Of a stretch of DNA of 64,000 bases, positions 1 to 8,742 are shown piece after piece. Position 1 is the first letter of the stretch. Every line of letters starts with the position of its first letter. This stretch comes from Comamonas terrae. Lineage in GTDB: Bacteria > Pseudomonadota > Gammaproteobacteria > Burkholderiales > Burkholderiaceae_C. The DNA is taken from the NCBI RefSeq assembly GCF_001544075.1, contig NZ_BCNT01000001.1:496001-560000 (forward strand), in the 5' to 3' direction. The notes beneath the pieces are model-generated. The model had not been told where the DNA came from. It searched no databases and worked only from the letters and a program-made list of their open reading frames with translations. The position numbers were made by a program, and so were the translations under genes.

Positions 1-1
1 G

Positions 2-742
2 CCCGGCATCCGCTGGCAGGGGCAGGCGCAGATAGCCCGCCTGCGGCAGACCGCCACATCCCTTTGGCAAGCCCTGGATGCGCAGGGCCGTGAGCTGGCG
101 CAGGCCGAAATGGTGGTGCTGGCCCTGGGCCCGGCCACGACAGGCCTGCTGCTGGCCAGCGGCCTGGATGCGGGCCAATGGGAGATGCAGCCGATCCGCG
201 GCCAGGTCAGCGTGGCCGGGCACACGCCCGCCACACTGGCAGCCATGCCGCCGTTTCCGGTGAACGGCCACGGCAATCTGGTGCCTGACTTTCCGGCATC
301 CGACTCCGGGCAAGGCCCAGGCCGGCAGTGGGTGATGGGTTCCACCTTCGAGCGCGACGTCACCGCGCTGCCGCCTTCGCCGCAGGAGCAGCGCAGCGCC
401 CATGCGAGCAATGCCGACAAGCTCGCCGCATTGCTGCCCGCCTGCCGGCCCGCGCTGGATGCCTTCTTCGATGCGCCGCAGTTGCCGCCGACCTGGTCGC
501 GCGTGCGCTGCGCGGCCTATGACCGCATTCCCGTGGTCGGCCCGGCGGGCCGGCATGCGCAGGACCTGCCGGGACTGTGGGTGCTGAGCGGCCTGGGGTC
601 GCGCGGCCTCACGCTGTCGCTGTTGTGCGGCGAACTGCTGGCCGCGCGCGTGCATGGCGAGCCCTTGCCGCTGGATGCCAGGCTGGCCCAGGCCCTGGGC
701 ACGCAGCGCATGTGGGCACGGCTGCGGCACAAGCCGTCCTGA
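2..742 (+). CDS. mnmC: MnmC C-terminal FAD oxidoreductase domain, partial at window start
   Basis: The reading frame is open from the first bases, so the 5' part of the gene lies outside the window. The visible 246 residues look like the end of the FAD-dependent domain of the bifunctional tRNA 5-methylaminomethyl-2-thiouridine enzyme. That domain removes carboxymethyl from cmnm5s2U34 of tRNA before the N-terminal half methylates the product. Supporting marks are the RGQVS segment, a GSTF segment, the D-R-I-P-V-V-G-P stretch and the closing G-L-G-S-R-G-L-T flavin-binding motif. A generic glycine/D-amino-acid oxidase relative is the alternative. Without the methyltransferase half, the bifunctional architecture cannot be confirmed. 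Confidence 0.75.
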   Translation, partial: PGIRWQGQAQIARLRQTATSLWQALDAQGRELAQAEMVVLALGPATTGLLLASGLDAGQWEMQPIRGQVSVAGHTPATLAAMPPFPVNGHGNLVPDFPASDSGQGPGRQWVMGSTFERDVTALPPSPQEQRSAHASNADKLAALLPACRPALDAFFDAPQLPPTWSRVRCAAYDRIPVVGPAGRHAQDLPGLWVLSGLGSRGLTLSLLCGELLAARVHGEPLPLDARLAQALGTQRMWARLRHKPS

Positions 743-914
743 ACCACATCTTCGATAGCGCTGAACGCATGCTGGGCGGCCTTTTCCGGTGGTTCTATCC
801 GTTTTTTTGGGGCCCCTGCCGCCCTGCGCCCAGCAGGCTGTTGCTCACCGGCAGCCTCCGGCCCGCAAGCCGGGGCTCTGGCGCGACAAGGTTTCCACGC
901 GCAGGAGTCCAGAT

Positions 915-1598
915 TCAATAAAGATCCGTGCGCACTGCATGGGCATAGTGCTCGTTCGCCTGCGCGGCCTGGCCGGCTGCAAGCGAGCCGCCGTGCAATC
1001 GCGCCAGGCCCGCCATTACATCGCCCACTGTCGGCAGCAGGCCGGGATCCAGGCGGCTGTTGACGGACCATAGACCGGCGCGATGGAGGGCGCGGCCGCA
1101 GTGAAACAGCACTTCGTCAATCCGGACCACGATCGCGGTTTTGGGCACCTTGTGGCCTTCGCGCAGCTCCTGCAGCAGCTCGCTGTCGGTCGATATCCGG
1201 CCACGGCCGTTGATGCGAAGGAAGAGGTCCAGGCCGGGAAACAGGAACAGCATCGCCAGGCAGCTGTCCTGCTGCAGGTTGCGCAGCGAAGCGATGCGGT
1301 TGTTTCCCGGCCAGTCTGCAAAAACCAGCGTCTGCGCATCCAGCACCCGAACAAAGCCGGGAGCACCGCCGCGCGGAGAGGCATCCAGGCCCGCGGCATC
1401 TCCCGTGGCCAGGCAGAAGAATGTGGCCCTGGCCAGATATTCCCGATGGAAATCCGCCAGGTAGTGAAGTACGCCGTTGCGGATACGCTCGGTCGGCGGA
1501 TCGTATAGCGCATCCAGGTCCACCGCATCCGGCCCTTGGGGCCGGGATGGTGCCGGAGGGGGAGAGAAATGATCAGGGGAAGGCATCAGCAAATCCAT
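915..1598 (-). CDS. Pyridoxamine 5'-phosphate oxidase (PPOX) family flavin protein
   Basis: A 227-residue protein of the FMN-binding split-barrel (PPOX) fold. The core segment has the family look: F-F-x-L-A-T near residue 60, S-P-R-G-G near 73, then a phosphate-contacting R-I-A-S-L-R-N-L with LFL-rich strands and R-I-N-G-R-G. Members bind FMN and reduce or oxidise small molecules; the substrate is unknown. The frame extends to a TTG at 1619, but the first ATG is at 1598, with another at 1586. It diverges from an AraC-type regulator starting at 1683, suggesting that the regulator controls it. Its stop converges with mnmC over a 172-base gap in which I see no gene. Confidence 0.7.
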   Translation of the reverse strand: MDLLMPSPDHFSPPPAPSRPQGPDAVDLDALYDPPTERIRNGVLHYLADFHREYLARATFFCLATGDAAGLDASPRGGAPGFVRVLDAQTLVFADWPGNNRIASLRNLQQDSCLAMLFLFPGLDLFLRINGRGRISTDSELLQELREGHKVPKTAIVVRIDEVLFHCGRALHRAGLWSVNSRLDPGLLPTVGDVMAGLARLHGGSLAAGQAAQANEHYAHAVRTDLY

Positions 1599-1682
1599 GG
1601 TGGATGTACAGGTTCGCAAGCGTATGCCTCTTCGGTATGGCGGCTATAGAATTTATTGGACAAAAAATACCTCGAATCCGCC

Positions 1683-2477
1683 ATGTCTGATCTCATGAAC
1701 GCACTGGGCGCCTATATGGACTCCGCCGAAGGCCCCTGCGTGGTCGCGGCAACCCGTGTGCTCGATCGGGAGCTGTCTTCCGAGATGCACCGGCATGCGC
1801 GCGGCCAGTTGTTCGGCTCCATCAAGGGCCTGATTTCCGTGCAGGTCGATGACGGTGTCTGGATTGTTCCGGCCATCCATGCCGTATGGCTTCCGCCGCA
1901 CCAGGCCCATTGCGGGCGTTCCCATGGCCCTTATCACGGCTGGAGTGCCTATGTCGCGGAAGCGGCATGCGCCGACCTGCCGAAGCGGCCGTGCACCATC
2001 CGGGTGTCCGGCCTGCTGCGCGAAGCCGTGTTGCGCCTGGCCGGCTTCCCGCCGGGAGAGCCGCCGAGCGAGGCCCAGTCCCATGTATGCGCCGTTGTTC
2101 TGGATGAGATCCGAAGCCTGCCGGCCGAAGCGTTTGGACTGCCTTTGCCCCGGGACACCCGCCTTCAGCGCATAGCCCGCGCCTTGATGGCCAATCCGGC
2201 CGATGCACGGGACATCGAAAGCTGGGCGGATTTCGGTGCCCTCAGCTCACGGACGCTGAGCCGCCGGTTTGTGGCCGAGACAGGCTTCAACTTCACCGCC
2301 TGGCGCCAGCGCGTGCGCCTGCTGCGCTCCCTGGAAATGCTGGCCGAAGGCATGAGCGTCACGGCCATTGCCATTGATCTCGGCTACGCCAGCGTCAGCG
2401 CCTACATAGGCCTTTTCCGCCGTGTCTTCGGTGAGACGCCCGCCAGCTATCGCCTGCACCTGCAAACGAAGGCGTAG
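1683..2477 (+). CDS. AraC family transcriptional regulator
   Basis: A 264-residue regulator with an N-terminal cupin-like sensing half (H-R-H-A-R-G-Q near residue 37 and W-L-P-P near 71). It has a C-terminal double helix-turn-helix from about residue 165 to 260. The second helix pair carries the diagnostic A-I-D-L-G-Y-A-S-V-S-A-Y-I-G-L-F-R-R and ends in G-E-T-P-A-S-Y-R. The ATG at 1683 fits the family better than an upstream extension to 1656. It is divergent from the PPOX gene across 84 bases, so both may share one regulated promoter region. The inducer is unknown. Confidence 0.85.
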   Translation: MSDLMNALGAYMDSAEGPCVVAATRVLDRELSSEMHRHARGQLFGSIKGLISVQVDDGVWIVPAIHAVWLPPHQAHCGRSHGPYHGWSAYVAEAACADLPKRPCTIRVSGLLREAVLRLAGFPPGEPPSEAQSHVCAVVLDEIRSLPAEAFGLPLPRDTRLQRIARALMANPADARDIESWADFGALSSRTLSRRFVAETGFNFTAWRQRVRLLRSLEMLAEGMSVTAIAIDLGYASVSAYIGLFRRVFGETPASYRLHLQTKA

Positions 2478-2543
2478 CGGCGCCCCAGCCATCAGGCCGC
2501 AGGCCGGCAGCCGTGCCTCCATGCGGCTGGATGGGCAGGCACT

Positions 2544-2867
2544 TCATTCGGCCGGGCCAAAGCCGAAATGGCTGCCGTGGCCTGGCGGCAACGGCGGCCC
2601 TTTGTCCGCGCGGCCATTGCTTCGCCCTTTCTTGGCAGCACGGGCCGGATGCGGGCTGGTTTGGCGCGGTCCGATGTCCAGGTCCTGAATCAGCGACTGC
2701 AGCGCAAGCAGCCCATGGGCCATGGCCTCCCTGTAGGTCGACACACCCGAATCCGCCCGCTGCAGCTCCTTCCATCGGCCCTGGCCGCGTTCGCTGAGGA
2801 GCCAGACAAAGGAGCCGGCTGCGGGCTCACAGACGTGGACGGCGATTTCTCGAAGTCTGCTGCTCAT
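2544..2867 (-). CDS. Small conserved protein of unknown function beside ku
   Basis: A 107-residue frame starting with M-S-S-R-L-R-E-I-A-V-H-V at an ATG at 2867; a GTG at 2873 would add two residues. The N-terminal half (about residues 1-70) is a plausible folded domain with alternating strands and one helix. The C-terminal 35 residues are basic, rich in proline and glycine, and probably disordered. It diverges from ku across 130 bases. I do not recognise a family. The frame could be a long chance ORF in GC-rich DNA, but the early part has balanced, protein-like composition. Confidence 0.45.
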   Translation of the reverse strand: MSSRLREIAVHVCEPAAGSFVWLLSERGQGRWKELQRADSGVSTYREAMAHGLLALQSLIQDLDIGPRQTSPHPARAAKKGRSNGRADKGPPLPPGHGSHFGFGPAE

Positions 2868-2997
2868 CGGCACAGCATAGGAGATTTCTCCAGATGCCCG
2901 TTTGCCCCCGCCTACCAGGCTGGCATGGTCGGGCCTACAAACGGCGACTCCCGGGCCGGCGAGACTGGAATTTCACGGTCACGATGGAGATTTCGGC

Positions 2998-3885
2998 ATG
3001 GCAAGTGGAAGTCGCACCCTCTGGAACGGCGCTATTACCTTTGGCCTGGTACACATTCCCGTGGGCCTTCATACCGCCGCCACCCAGGAAGGCATCAATT
3101 TCGACTGGCTGGACAAGCGCACGCTGGACCCGGTGGGCTACAAACGCGTCAACAAGCGGACCGGCAAGGAAATTGACAAGCACAACATCGTCAAGGGCGT
3201 CGAATACAAAGAAGGCAAGTACGTCATCATCGACCCCGAAGAAATCGAGGCGGTATTTCCCAAGACTACCCATACCATCGAGATCGAACGCTTCGTCGAC
3301 GCCGCCGAGCTGCCCTTCATCTACCTTGAACGCCCCTATTTCGTGGCGCCGCTAGACAAGAGCGACAAAGTCTATGCGTTGCTGCGCGAAGCCCTGATTG
3401 CCACGGGCAAGATCGGGCTGGCCAAGGTCGTCATTGCCACGAAGCAACACCTCGCCGCGCTGGTGCCTTCCGGCCCGGCCCTGGTGCTGAATCTCCTGCG
3501 CTGGGGCGATGAGGTCAGGACCCTGGACAGCCTCGAATTGCCTCCTGCGGGGAAAAAAGGCGTGACCTCCGCCGAACTCAAGATGGCCCGGCAGCTGATC
3601 GATGAAATGTCAGGCGAATGGAATCCGGACGACTTCAAGGACGAGTTCCGGCTGCGGGTCATGAAGCTGGTGGAAAAAAAGGCCAGGGCCGGCAAAGCCA
3701 AGACAGTGATTCAGCCGCAAGAGCAGGCACCGGAAAGTGCCAAGGTGATCGACTTGACCGCCTTGCTGAAAAACAGCCTCAAGGGAGGGAAAGCCCCGGC
3801 AAAGGCAAAACGCAAGACGGCCCCCAAAAAGGCGGCGGCCAGGAACGCCAATGCCAAAAAGGAGCCCCGGAAAAAAGCCGCCTAG
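2998..3885 (+). CDS. ku: Ku protein, bacterial non-homologous end joining
   Basis: A 295-residue prokaryotic Ku, the homodimeric ring that threads onto double-strand break ends and recruits LigD. The frame opens with the typical R-T-L-W-N-G-A-I-T-F-G-L-V-H-I-P-V. It continues through the beta-barrel core (Y-K-R-V-N-K, then P-F-Y-L-like F-I-Y-L-E-R-P-Y-F) to about residue 260. The last 50 residues are a lysine/alanine-rich tail, typical of Ku C-termini that help DNA binding and LigD contact. I chose the ATG at 2998, preceded by a GGAG-like site, over an upstream in-frame start at 2902 whose extra residues look non-homologous. ligD follows after one small gene. Confidence 0.93.
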   Translation: MASGSRTLWNGAITFGLVHIPVGLHTAATQEGINFDWLDKRTLDPVGYKRVNKRTGKEIDKHNIVKGVEYKEGKYVIIDPEEIEAVFPKTTHTIEIERFVDAAELPFIYLERPYFVAPLDKSDKVYALLREALIATGKIGLAKVVIATKQHLAALVPSGPALVLNLLRWGDEVRTLDSLELPPAGKKGVTSAELKMARQLIDEMSGEWNPDDFKDEFRLRVMKLVEKKARAGKAKTVIQPQEQAPESAKVIDLTALLKNSLKGGKAPAKAKRKTAPKKAAARNANAKKEPRKKAA

Positions 3886-4098
3886 CGGATCTCGGGGCGC
3901 ATTGCATGCCCATCCGGGCCCCCATGCCGTTCGTCCCGGCCGCAAGGCCCTTGCGCATGGCGATATCGGCAAATGCTCACGACAAGAGCCGGCACGCAGG
4001 AAGCTTTCCCGGCCCCTGGTCTGGGACTTCGGCTCCCCCTGCGCCTACAGCCATGCCGCGGTTCCAGGGCTAAGCTGGAAACCCGATGGGAGTTTCGT

Positions 4099-4275
4099 AT
4101 GCATGAAGACCACACCACGACGAAGCCTGAAGGCGCATGGATCCATCTGGAACTGGAGCATGAACTGCGTGACTGGACCTGGGCACTCGAGTGCTCGGAG
4201 GACCGGCTGCGCGAGGCTGTTGCCGCCGTCGGCAACGGCGCGGTTCAGGTACGAGAGTACCTTGAGCACCGCTGA
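4099..4275 (+). CDS. DUF3606-type small protein between ku and ligD
   Basis: A 58-residue protein with a DUF3606-like core: E-L-R-D-W-T, then S-E-D-R-L-R-E-A-V-A-A-V-G and a closing V-R-E-Y-L. These small helical proteins are common next to stress genes in Comamonadaceae; their biochemical role is not established. A longer in-frame extension to 3973 exists but is proline/arginine-rich and unlike the family, so the ATG at 4099 is preferred. The gene ends 14 bases before ligD, so it is probably cotranscribed with it. Confidence 0.65.
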   Translation: MHEDHTTTKPEGAWIHLELEHELRDWTWALECSEDRLREAVAAVGNGAVQVREYLEHR

Positions 4276-4289
4276 CGGAAAAGCCTCGC

Positions 4290-6872
4290 ATGGCAGCCAC
4301 CGCAAAGGCCCAGAAGGGCCGGGACGACAGCAAGCCAAAGAAGGCACGGCCGCACAGCAGGCCCGACCCTCTGCGGGCGTACAGGCAAAAGCGCGACTTC
4401 TCTCAGACGCCCGAGCCTGCGGAAGGCGGGCAATCGAGCGCGGCGGGCCTTCAATACGTGATCCAGAAACATTGGGCCAGCCGCCTGCATTACGATTTGC
4501 GCCTGGAGCTGCAGGGGACGATGAAAAGCTGGGCCGTGCCCAAGGGGCCCAGCTACGACCCGGCGGACAAGCGCATGGCAGTGCAGGTCGAAGACCACCC
4601 CATTTCGTACAACACCTTCGAAGGCGAGATTCCTCTCCGGCAATATGGCGCAGGCCAGGTGATCGTTTGGGACAAGGGCTGGTGGGAGCCTGTGGGAGAT
4701 GCGGAAAAAGGCTACCGCCAGGGCAAACTGAAGTTCGTGCTCCACGGCCACAAACTGCAGGGACGCTGGGCGCTTGTGCGCATGCAGGGACGCAGGAGCG
4801 ACAAGCAGCCGGCGTGGCTTCTTGTCAAGGAACATGACGAATTTGCCCGCCCGGCCTCGGAATTCAGCGTCGTCGACGCCCTGCCCGACAGTGTCTCTGC
4901 CCTGCCTCCGGCTGCGGCCCCCCGGACGCCGGGCATGGTCCAGGCCGACCGCGGCGCCCTCCCACCGGTCGCTGCCAAGGCCTCTCCCCTGCCTGAACGC
5001 CTGAAGCCCCAGCTGGCCACGCTTGCCGATGCGCCGCCAGCCGAACCGGCGCAATGGCTCTGGGAGCTCAAATTCGACGGCTACAGGCTGCTGGCCCGCA
5101 TCGACAAAGGCTCCGTTCGCCTTTTCACGCGCAATGGCAATGACTGGACGGACAGAATGCCCGGGCTGGCAGCGGACCTCGCGCGCCTGCCCATCGAGTC
5201 GGCATGGCTGGATGGGGAAGTCCTGATGTTCGACAGCCAGGGCCGCCCGGACTTTCAGGCGCTTCAGAATGCATTCGACGGCCCATCGACACGCGGCCTG
5301 GTGTATTACCTGTTCGACCTTCCCTACGCGCAAGGAAAGGACCTGCGGCAGCTATCTGTGGTCGACAGACGAGAGATGCTTCGCGCACTGGTGGGTCGTT
5401 CGGAATCCTCCGCCATTCGATTCAGCGAAGCATTCGAGGCCCGTGCGGAGGATCTGGTGGCTTCGGCCTGCCGGCTGGGATTCGAGGGCGTCATAGGCAA
5501 GCGCAAGACAGCGCCCTATGCCTCCCAGAGGACTGCTGACTGGATCAAGCTCAAATGCCACCACCGACAGGAGTTCGTCATCGGCGGCTTTACCGATCCG
5601 CAGGGAACCCGCGTCGGCCTGGGCTCGCTGTTGCTGGGCGTCCATACCGACAATGGCGCCTTGCGCTATGTGGGCAACGTCGGCACGGGCTTCACGGATC
5701 GTTCGCTCGCCGGCCTGCACAGAAAGCTCAGCAGGCTGGCCTGCGGCCGCAACCCGTTCAGCAATGCAGGCGCCACGCCGAAGAACGCCCATTGGGTCCA
5801 GCCCAGGCTTTTGGCCGAGGTGTCCTTTGCCGAATGGACCCAACAGGGAAAGATCCGCCATTCGGTATTCCACGGCCTGCGGGACGACAAGCCCGCCACC
5901 GCGGTGGTCCGGGAACGCGCCAGACGCCTGCCCCCAGCGCAGGACGCTCCGGCCGCCGGTCAGCAGCCCGGCCCCCTGAAAGTGACGCATCCCGAGCGGG
6001 TCGTCGATCCGGCAACAGGCGTGAAGAAACTCGATGTGGTGCGCTACTACGCCAGGGTGGCGCCGTTGTTGATGGAATACGTAAAAGACCGTCCCGTTGC
6101 GCTGCTGCGTGCACCGGACGGCGTGGAGGGCCAGCGCTTCTTCCAGAAGCACCTGGATACCGGCTCCATGGACGGTATCGAGGAGCTGGATCCGGCGCTG
6201 CATGAGGGGCACCCGCCTCTGCTTGCGATCGCGTCTCCCCAGGGGCTTTTGGCGGGTGCCCAGATGAACGTCATCGAATACCACAGCTGGAATGCCCGAA
6301 AAGACCGGATCCTGCGGCCTGACCGGATGACGTTCGACCTGGATCCGGGTGACCAAGTCCCCTGGGAGCAGGTGCAGGAAGCGGCCCAGCTGGTCCGGGT
6401 GCTTCTCCAGGAGCTCGGCCTTGCCGCATTTCTGAAGACCAGCGGAGGCAAAGGCCTGCATGTCATCACGCCGATCAAGCGCCTCCATGACTGGGAGACC
6501 GTCAAAGGATTTTCCCGGGCATTGGTTCAGCACCTGGCATCCACCCTTCCCCAACGCTTCGTGGCAAAGAGCGGGCCGCGCAATCGCGTGGGCAAGATCT
6601 TTGTGGACTATCTGCGCAACGGATTCGGGGCAACCACCGCATGCGCCTGGACGGCACGCGCCCGGCCGGGCATGGGCATATCCGTTCCCGTTGCCTGGAG
6701 CGAGCTCGATTCGCTGACAAGCGGCGCGCATTGGACGATCCGTACGGTGGAGCAGCGCCTCGCAATCGGCAACTCGCCCTGGTCAGGCTATGCAAAAGCT
6801 GCGACCAGCATCACCGGCGCAATGAAGAAGCTGGGCTTTCGACCCGCCAGGCCACACGATGCCAGGCAATGA
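4290..6872 (+). CDS. ligD: ATP-dependent DNA ligase D (PE-LIG-POL)
   Basis: An 860-residue multi-domain end-joining enzyme. Domains in order: a 3'-phosphoesterase at about residues 35-200 (motif H-W-A-S-R-L-H-Y-D-L-R-L-E-L, then V-P-K-G-P-S); an ATP ligase at about 235-545 with the adenylation lysine K261 in E-L-K-F-D-G-Y-R and later D-G-E-V and E-G-V-I-G-K motifs; and a primase-polymerase at about 560-850. In the last domain, metal-binding D683 and D685 lie in D-L-D-P-G-D, followed by S-G-G-K-G-L-H. This PE-LIG-POL order matches Pseudomonas LigD and differs from the mycobacterial POL-PE-LIG order. The length is normal and nothing is missing. It works with Ku encoded just upstream. Confidence 0.95.
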   Translation: MAATAKAQKGRDDSKPKKARPHSRPDPLRAYRQKRDFSQTPEPAEGGQSSAAGLQYVIQKHWASRLHYDLRLELQGTMKSWAVPKGPSYDPADKRMAVQVEDHPISYNTFEGEIPLRQYGAGQVIVWDKGWWEPVGDAEKGYRQGKLKFVLHGHKLQGRWALVRMQGRRSDKQPAWLLVKEHDEFARPASEFSVVDALPDSVSALPPAAAPRTPGMVQADRGALPPVAAKASPLPERLKPQLATLADAPPAEPAQWLWELKFDGYRLLARIDKGSVRLFTRNGNDWTDRMPGLAADLARLPIESAWLDGEVLMFDSQGRPDFQALQNAFDGPSTRGLVYYLFDLPYAQGKDLRQLSVVDRREMLRALVGRSESSAIRFSEAFEARAEDLVASACRLGFEGVIGKRKTAPYASQRTADWIKLKCHHRQEFVIGGFTDPQGTRVGLGSLLLGVHTDNGALRYVGNVGTGFTDRSLAGLHRKLSRLACGRNPFSNAGATPKNAHWVQPRLLAEVSFAEWTQQGKIRHSVFHGLRDDKPATAVVRERARRLPPAQDAPAAGQQPGPLKVTHPERVVDPATGVKKLDVVRYYARVAPLLMEYVKDRPVALLRAPDGVEGQRFFQKHLDTGSMDGIEELDPALHEGHPPLLAIASPQGLLAGAQMNVIEYHSWNARKDRILRPDRMTFDLDPGDQVPWEQVQEAAQLVRVLLQELGLAAFLKTSGGKGLHVITPIKRLHDWETVKGFSRALVQHLASTLPQRFVAKSGPRNRVGKIFVDYLRNGFGATTACAWTARARPGMGISVPVAWSELDSLTSGAHWTIRTVEQRLAIGNSPWSGYAKAATSITGAMKKLGFRPARPHDARQ

Positions 6873-7061
6873 GTGCTCGAGTGAAGCTGGCTTTGCAGGC
6901 CGCGCATTGGACATGGCACGATTGCTCACCCGTTGGAGCCGGGCACGGCCCTGGCCGAGCGACATGGCAGTGCCGCAGATTGAGGGATTTCCCCTCACCT
7001 GCAAGTCTGGCCGTACCTCCACCATAGGCTTCGGTTTCACCCAACTCCAGGAGCACACGGC

Positions 7062-7922
7062 ATGTCGGATGATCTCAGCAAGCAACCCAGTCCCGACCCG
7101 GCGGAATTCAACGCCTACTTTCCCTCCCCCTACTCGCTGGGCGAGTTCACCAGCCCGACGACGTCGATAGACGGTGCCGAGTACCCCGACGCCTACCAGG
7201 GCAGCCGCAAGGTGCTCGTGATCGCGGCGGACGAGCGCTACCTGCCCACGGATACCGGCAAGCTGTTCTCCACGGGCAACCACCCCGTCGAGACCCTGGT
7301 GCCCATGTACCACTTGCACCAGGCCGGTTTTGGCATGGAGGTGGCCACGCTTTCCGGCAACCCCGTCAAGTTCGAAATGTGGGCCATGCCGACACAGCAG
7401 CCGGAGATCACGGAGCTGCACCGCAGCTACCTGCCCCAGTTCCTGAAGCCGCGCAAACTCTCCGACATCGCCGACACCCTGAATGGCGATTCGGACTACC
7501 TGGCGGTGTTCATCCCGGGCGGGCATGGCGCCCTGATCGGCCTGCCGCAGAGCGAGGCCGTATCCAAGGTGCTTCGCTGGGCCATGGAGCACGACCGGCA
7601 TGTGATCTCCCTGTGCCACGGTCCCGCCGCGCTGATTGCCGCCGGCGCCTTCGGCCAGCCCTCCCCCTTCAGCGGATATGCGATCTGCGCCTTTCCCGAT
7701 GCGGCGGACCGGCAGACCCCGGCGATCGGCTACATGCCCGGCGGGCTGACCTGGTTCTTTGGCGACCGGCTGCGCGCCCAGGGCGTCAACATCCTCAACA
7801 GCGACATCACGGGCGCCACGCACCAGGACCGCAAGCTGATCACCGGAGACAGCCCCTTCGCCTCCAATGCGCTGGGCAAGCGCGCCGCGCGGGCCCTGCT
7901 GGACGCAGTGGCACCGGGCTGA
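7062..7922 (+). CDS. hchA: Hsp31-type protein/methylglyoxal deglycase and chaperone
   Basis: A 286-residue DJ-1/PfpI superfamily protein of the Hsp31 branch. The catalytic cysteine C185 and the following histidine lie in L-C-H-G-P-A-A-L, at the same residue number as in E. coli Hsp31. The nucleophile-elbow glycines G-G-H-G-A-L and the long N-terminal linker typical of the branch (residues 1-50) are present. The family has glyoxalase III/deglycase activity on methylglyoxal adducts and holdase chaperone activity; those roles are inferred from the family. The start ATG has a GGAG site 10 bases upstream. A LuxR-type regulator follows after 4 bases, implying joint transcription. Confidence 0.93.
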   Translation: MSDDLSKQPSPDPAEFNAYFPSPYSLGEFTSPTTSIDGAEYPDAYQGSRKVLVIAADERYLPTDTGKLFSTGNHPVETLVPMYHLHQAGFGMEVATLSGNPVKFEMWAMPTQQPEITELHRSYLPQFLKPRKLSDIADTLNGDSDYLAVFIPGGHGALIGLPQSEAVSKVLRWAMEHDRHVISLCHGPAALIAAGAFGQPSPFSGYAICAFPDAADRQTPAIGYMPGGLTWFFGDRLRAQGVNILNSDITGATHQDRKLITGDSPFASNALGKRAARALLDAVAPG

Positions 7923-7926
7923 GCCG

Positions 7927-8631
7927 ATGCAGGAGCTGGTGCGCACCGTTGCCGCCATCGAGGGCAGCACGAACCTGCGCGCCCTCGCCAGGGCCGTGCG
8001 CGCCTTCGCCGCTCCGCTGGGCTTCGACCGCTTTGTGCTCTACTCCTCCCAGCCTTCCCGGCAGGAAGTGATCGAGCATGTGCACTGGGCCGAAGGCGAC
8101 TGGTTTGGCGATGGGTCGCCGGTGGATGCCAAGGCCTATCTGAAGTCCTGCCCGGTCAACCACCACATCCTGGAAACGGACCGCCCCTTTTTCTGGACCA
8201 AGCGCGGCGAACCGGGCACGCAAACCTACCGCGTCGTACCCAGTCCGCGCGGGATCGGCATCCATGGCTGGCAGGTGCCGGTCTTCGGGCCCTCGGGACT
8301 GATCGGGGCGATGAGCTTTGGCGGCCGCCACGTCGACGATTCCCTGGCCACCCGGCTGGCACTGACGCTGATAGGCCAGGCGGCCCTGAGAAAAGCCATC
8401 GCGCTTTCGGCGGCCGCCCGCCAGGCCCGGCCGTCGCAGCTGACCCCGCGCGAACAAACGGTCATGCGCTGGATGGCGGCGGGCAAGCGGCAGGCCGAAA
8501 CGGCCGCCATCATGGGGCTGTCGGAACGCACCATAGAAAACCACCTCCGGCGCATCCGGTTGCGGCTGGGCGCGACGACCACGGCGGAGGCCGTCCGCAT
8601 GGCCATCCGGTCCGGGGACATCGCATCGTGA
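7927..8631 (+). CDS. LuxR family transcriptional regulator, solo
   Basis: A 234-residue regulator. Residues about 15-155 resemble an autoinducer-binding domain (G-F-D-R-F-V-L-Y, then W-x-x-P-V-F-G-P-S-G-L-I-G-A-M-S-F). Residues 170-230 form a LuxR/GerE helix-turn-helix (L-T-P-R-E-Q-T-V-M-R-W-M-A-A-G-K, then L-S-E-R-T-I-E-N-H-L). No luxI-type synthase is visible in the window, so it is a solo receptor or binds another ligand. It starts 4 bases after hchA, so it probably regulates the hchA transcript or responds to a related carbonyl stress signal; that link is inferred. Confidence 0.85.
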   Translation: MQELVRTVAAIEGSTNLRALARAVRAFAAPLGFDRFVLYSSQPSRQEVIEHVHWAEGDWFGDGSPVDAKAYLKSCPVNHHILETDRPFFWTKRGEPGTQTYRVVPSPRGIGIHGWQVPVFGPSGLIGAMSFGGRHVDDSLATRLALTLIGQAALRKAIALSAAARQARPSQLTPREQTVMRWMAAGKRQAETAAIMGLSERTIENHLRRIRLRLGATTTAEAVRMAIRSGDIAS

Positions 8632-8742
8632 TGCAAGGGCACGGCTCTCGCCGCCGACCGGATGCGGCCGAAAAGGTGGTGGCCACGGCCAGCGGCATTT
8701 CCCAGGGAGGGAGCCACCCACATATGGGCTGCCGGAGAAGGG

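Noticed and set aside
5352..6731. 459-residue minus-strand frame opposite ligD
   Set aside because: Antisense of the ligase and polymerase domains with no motif.
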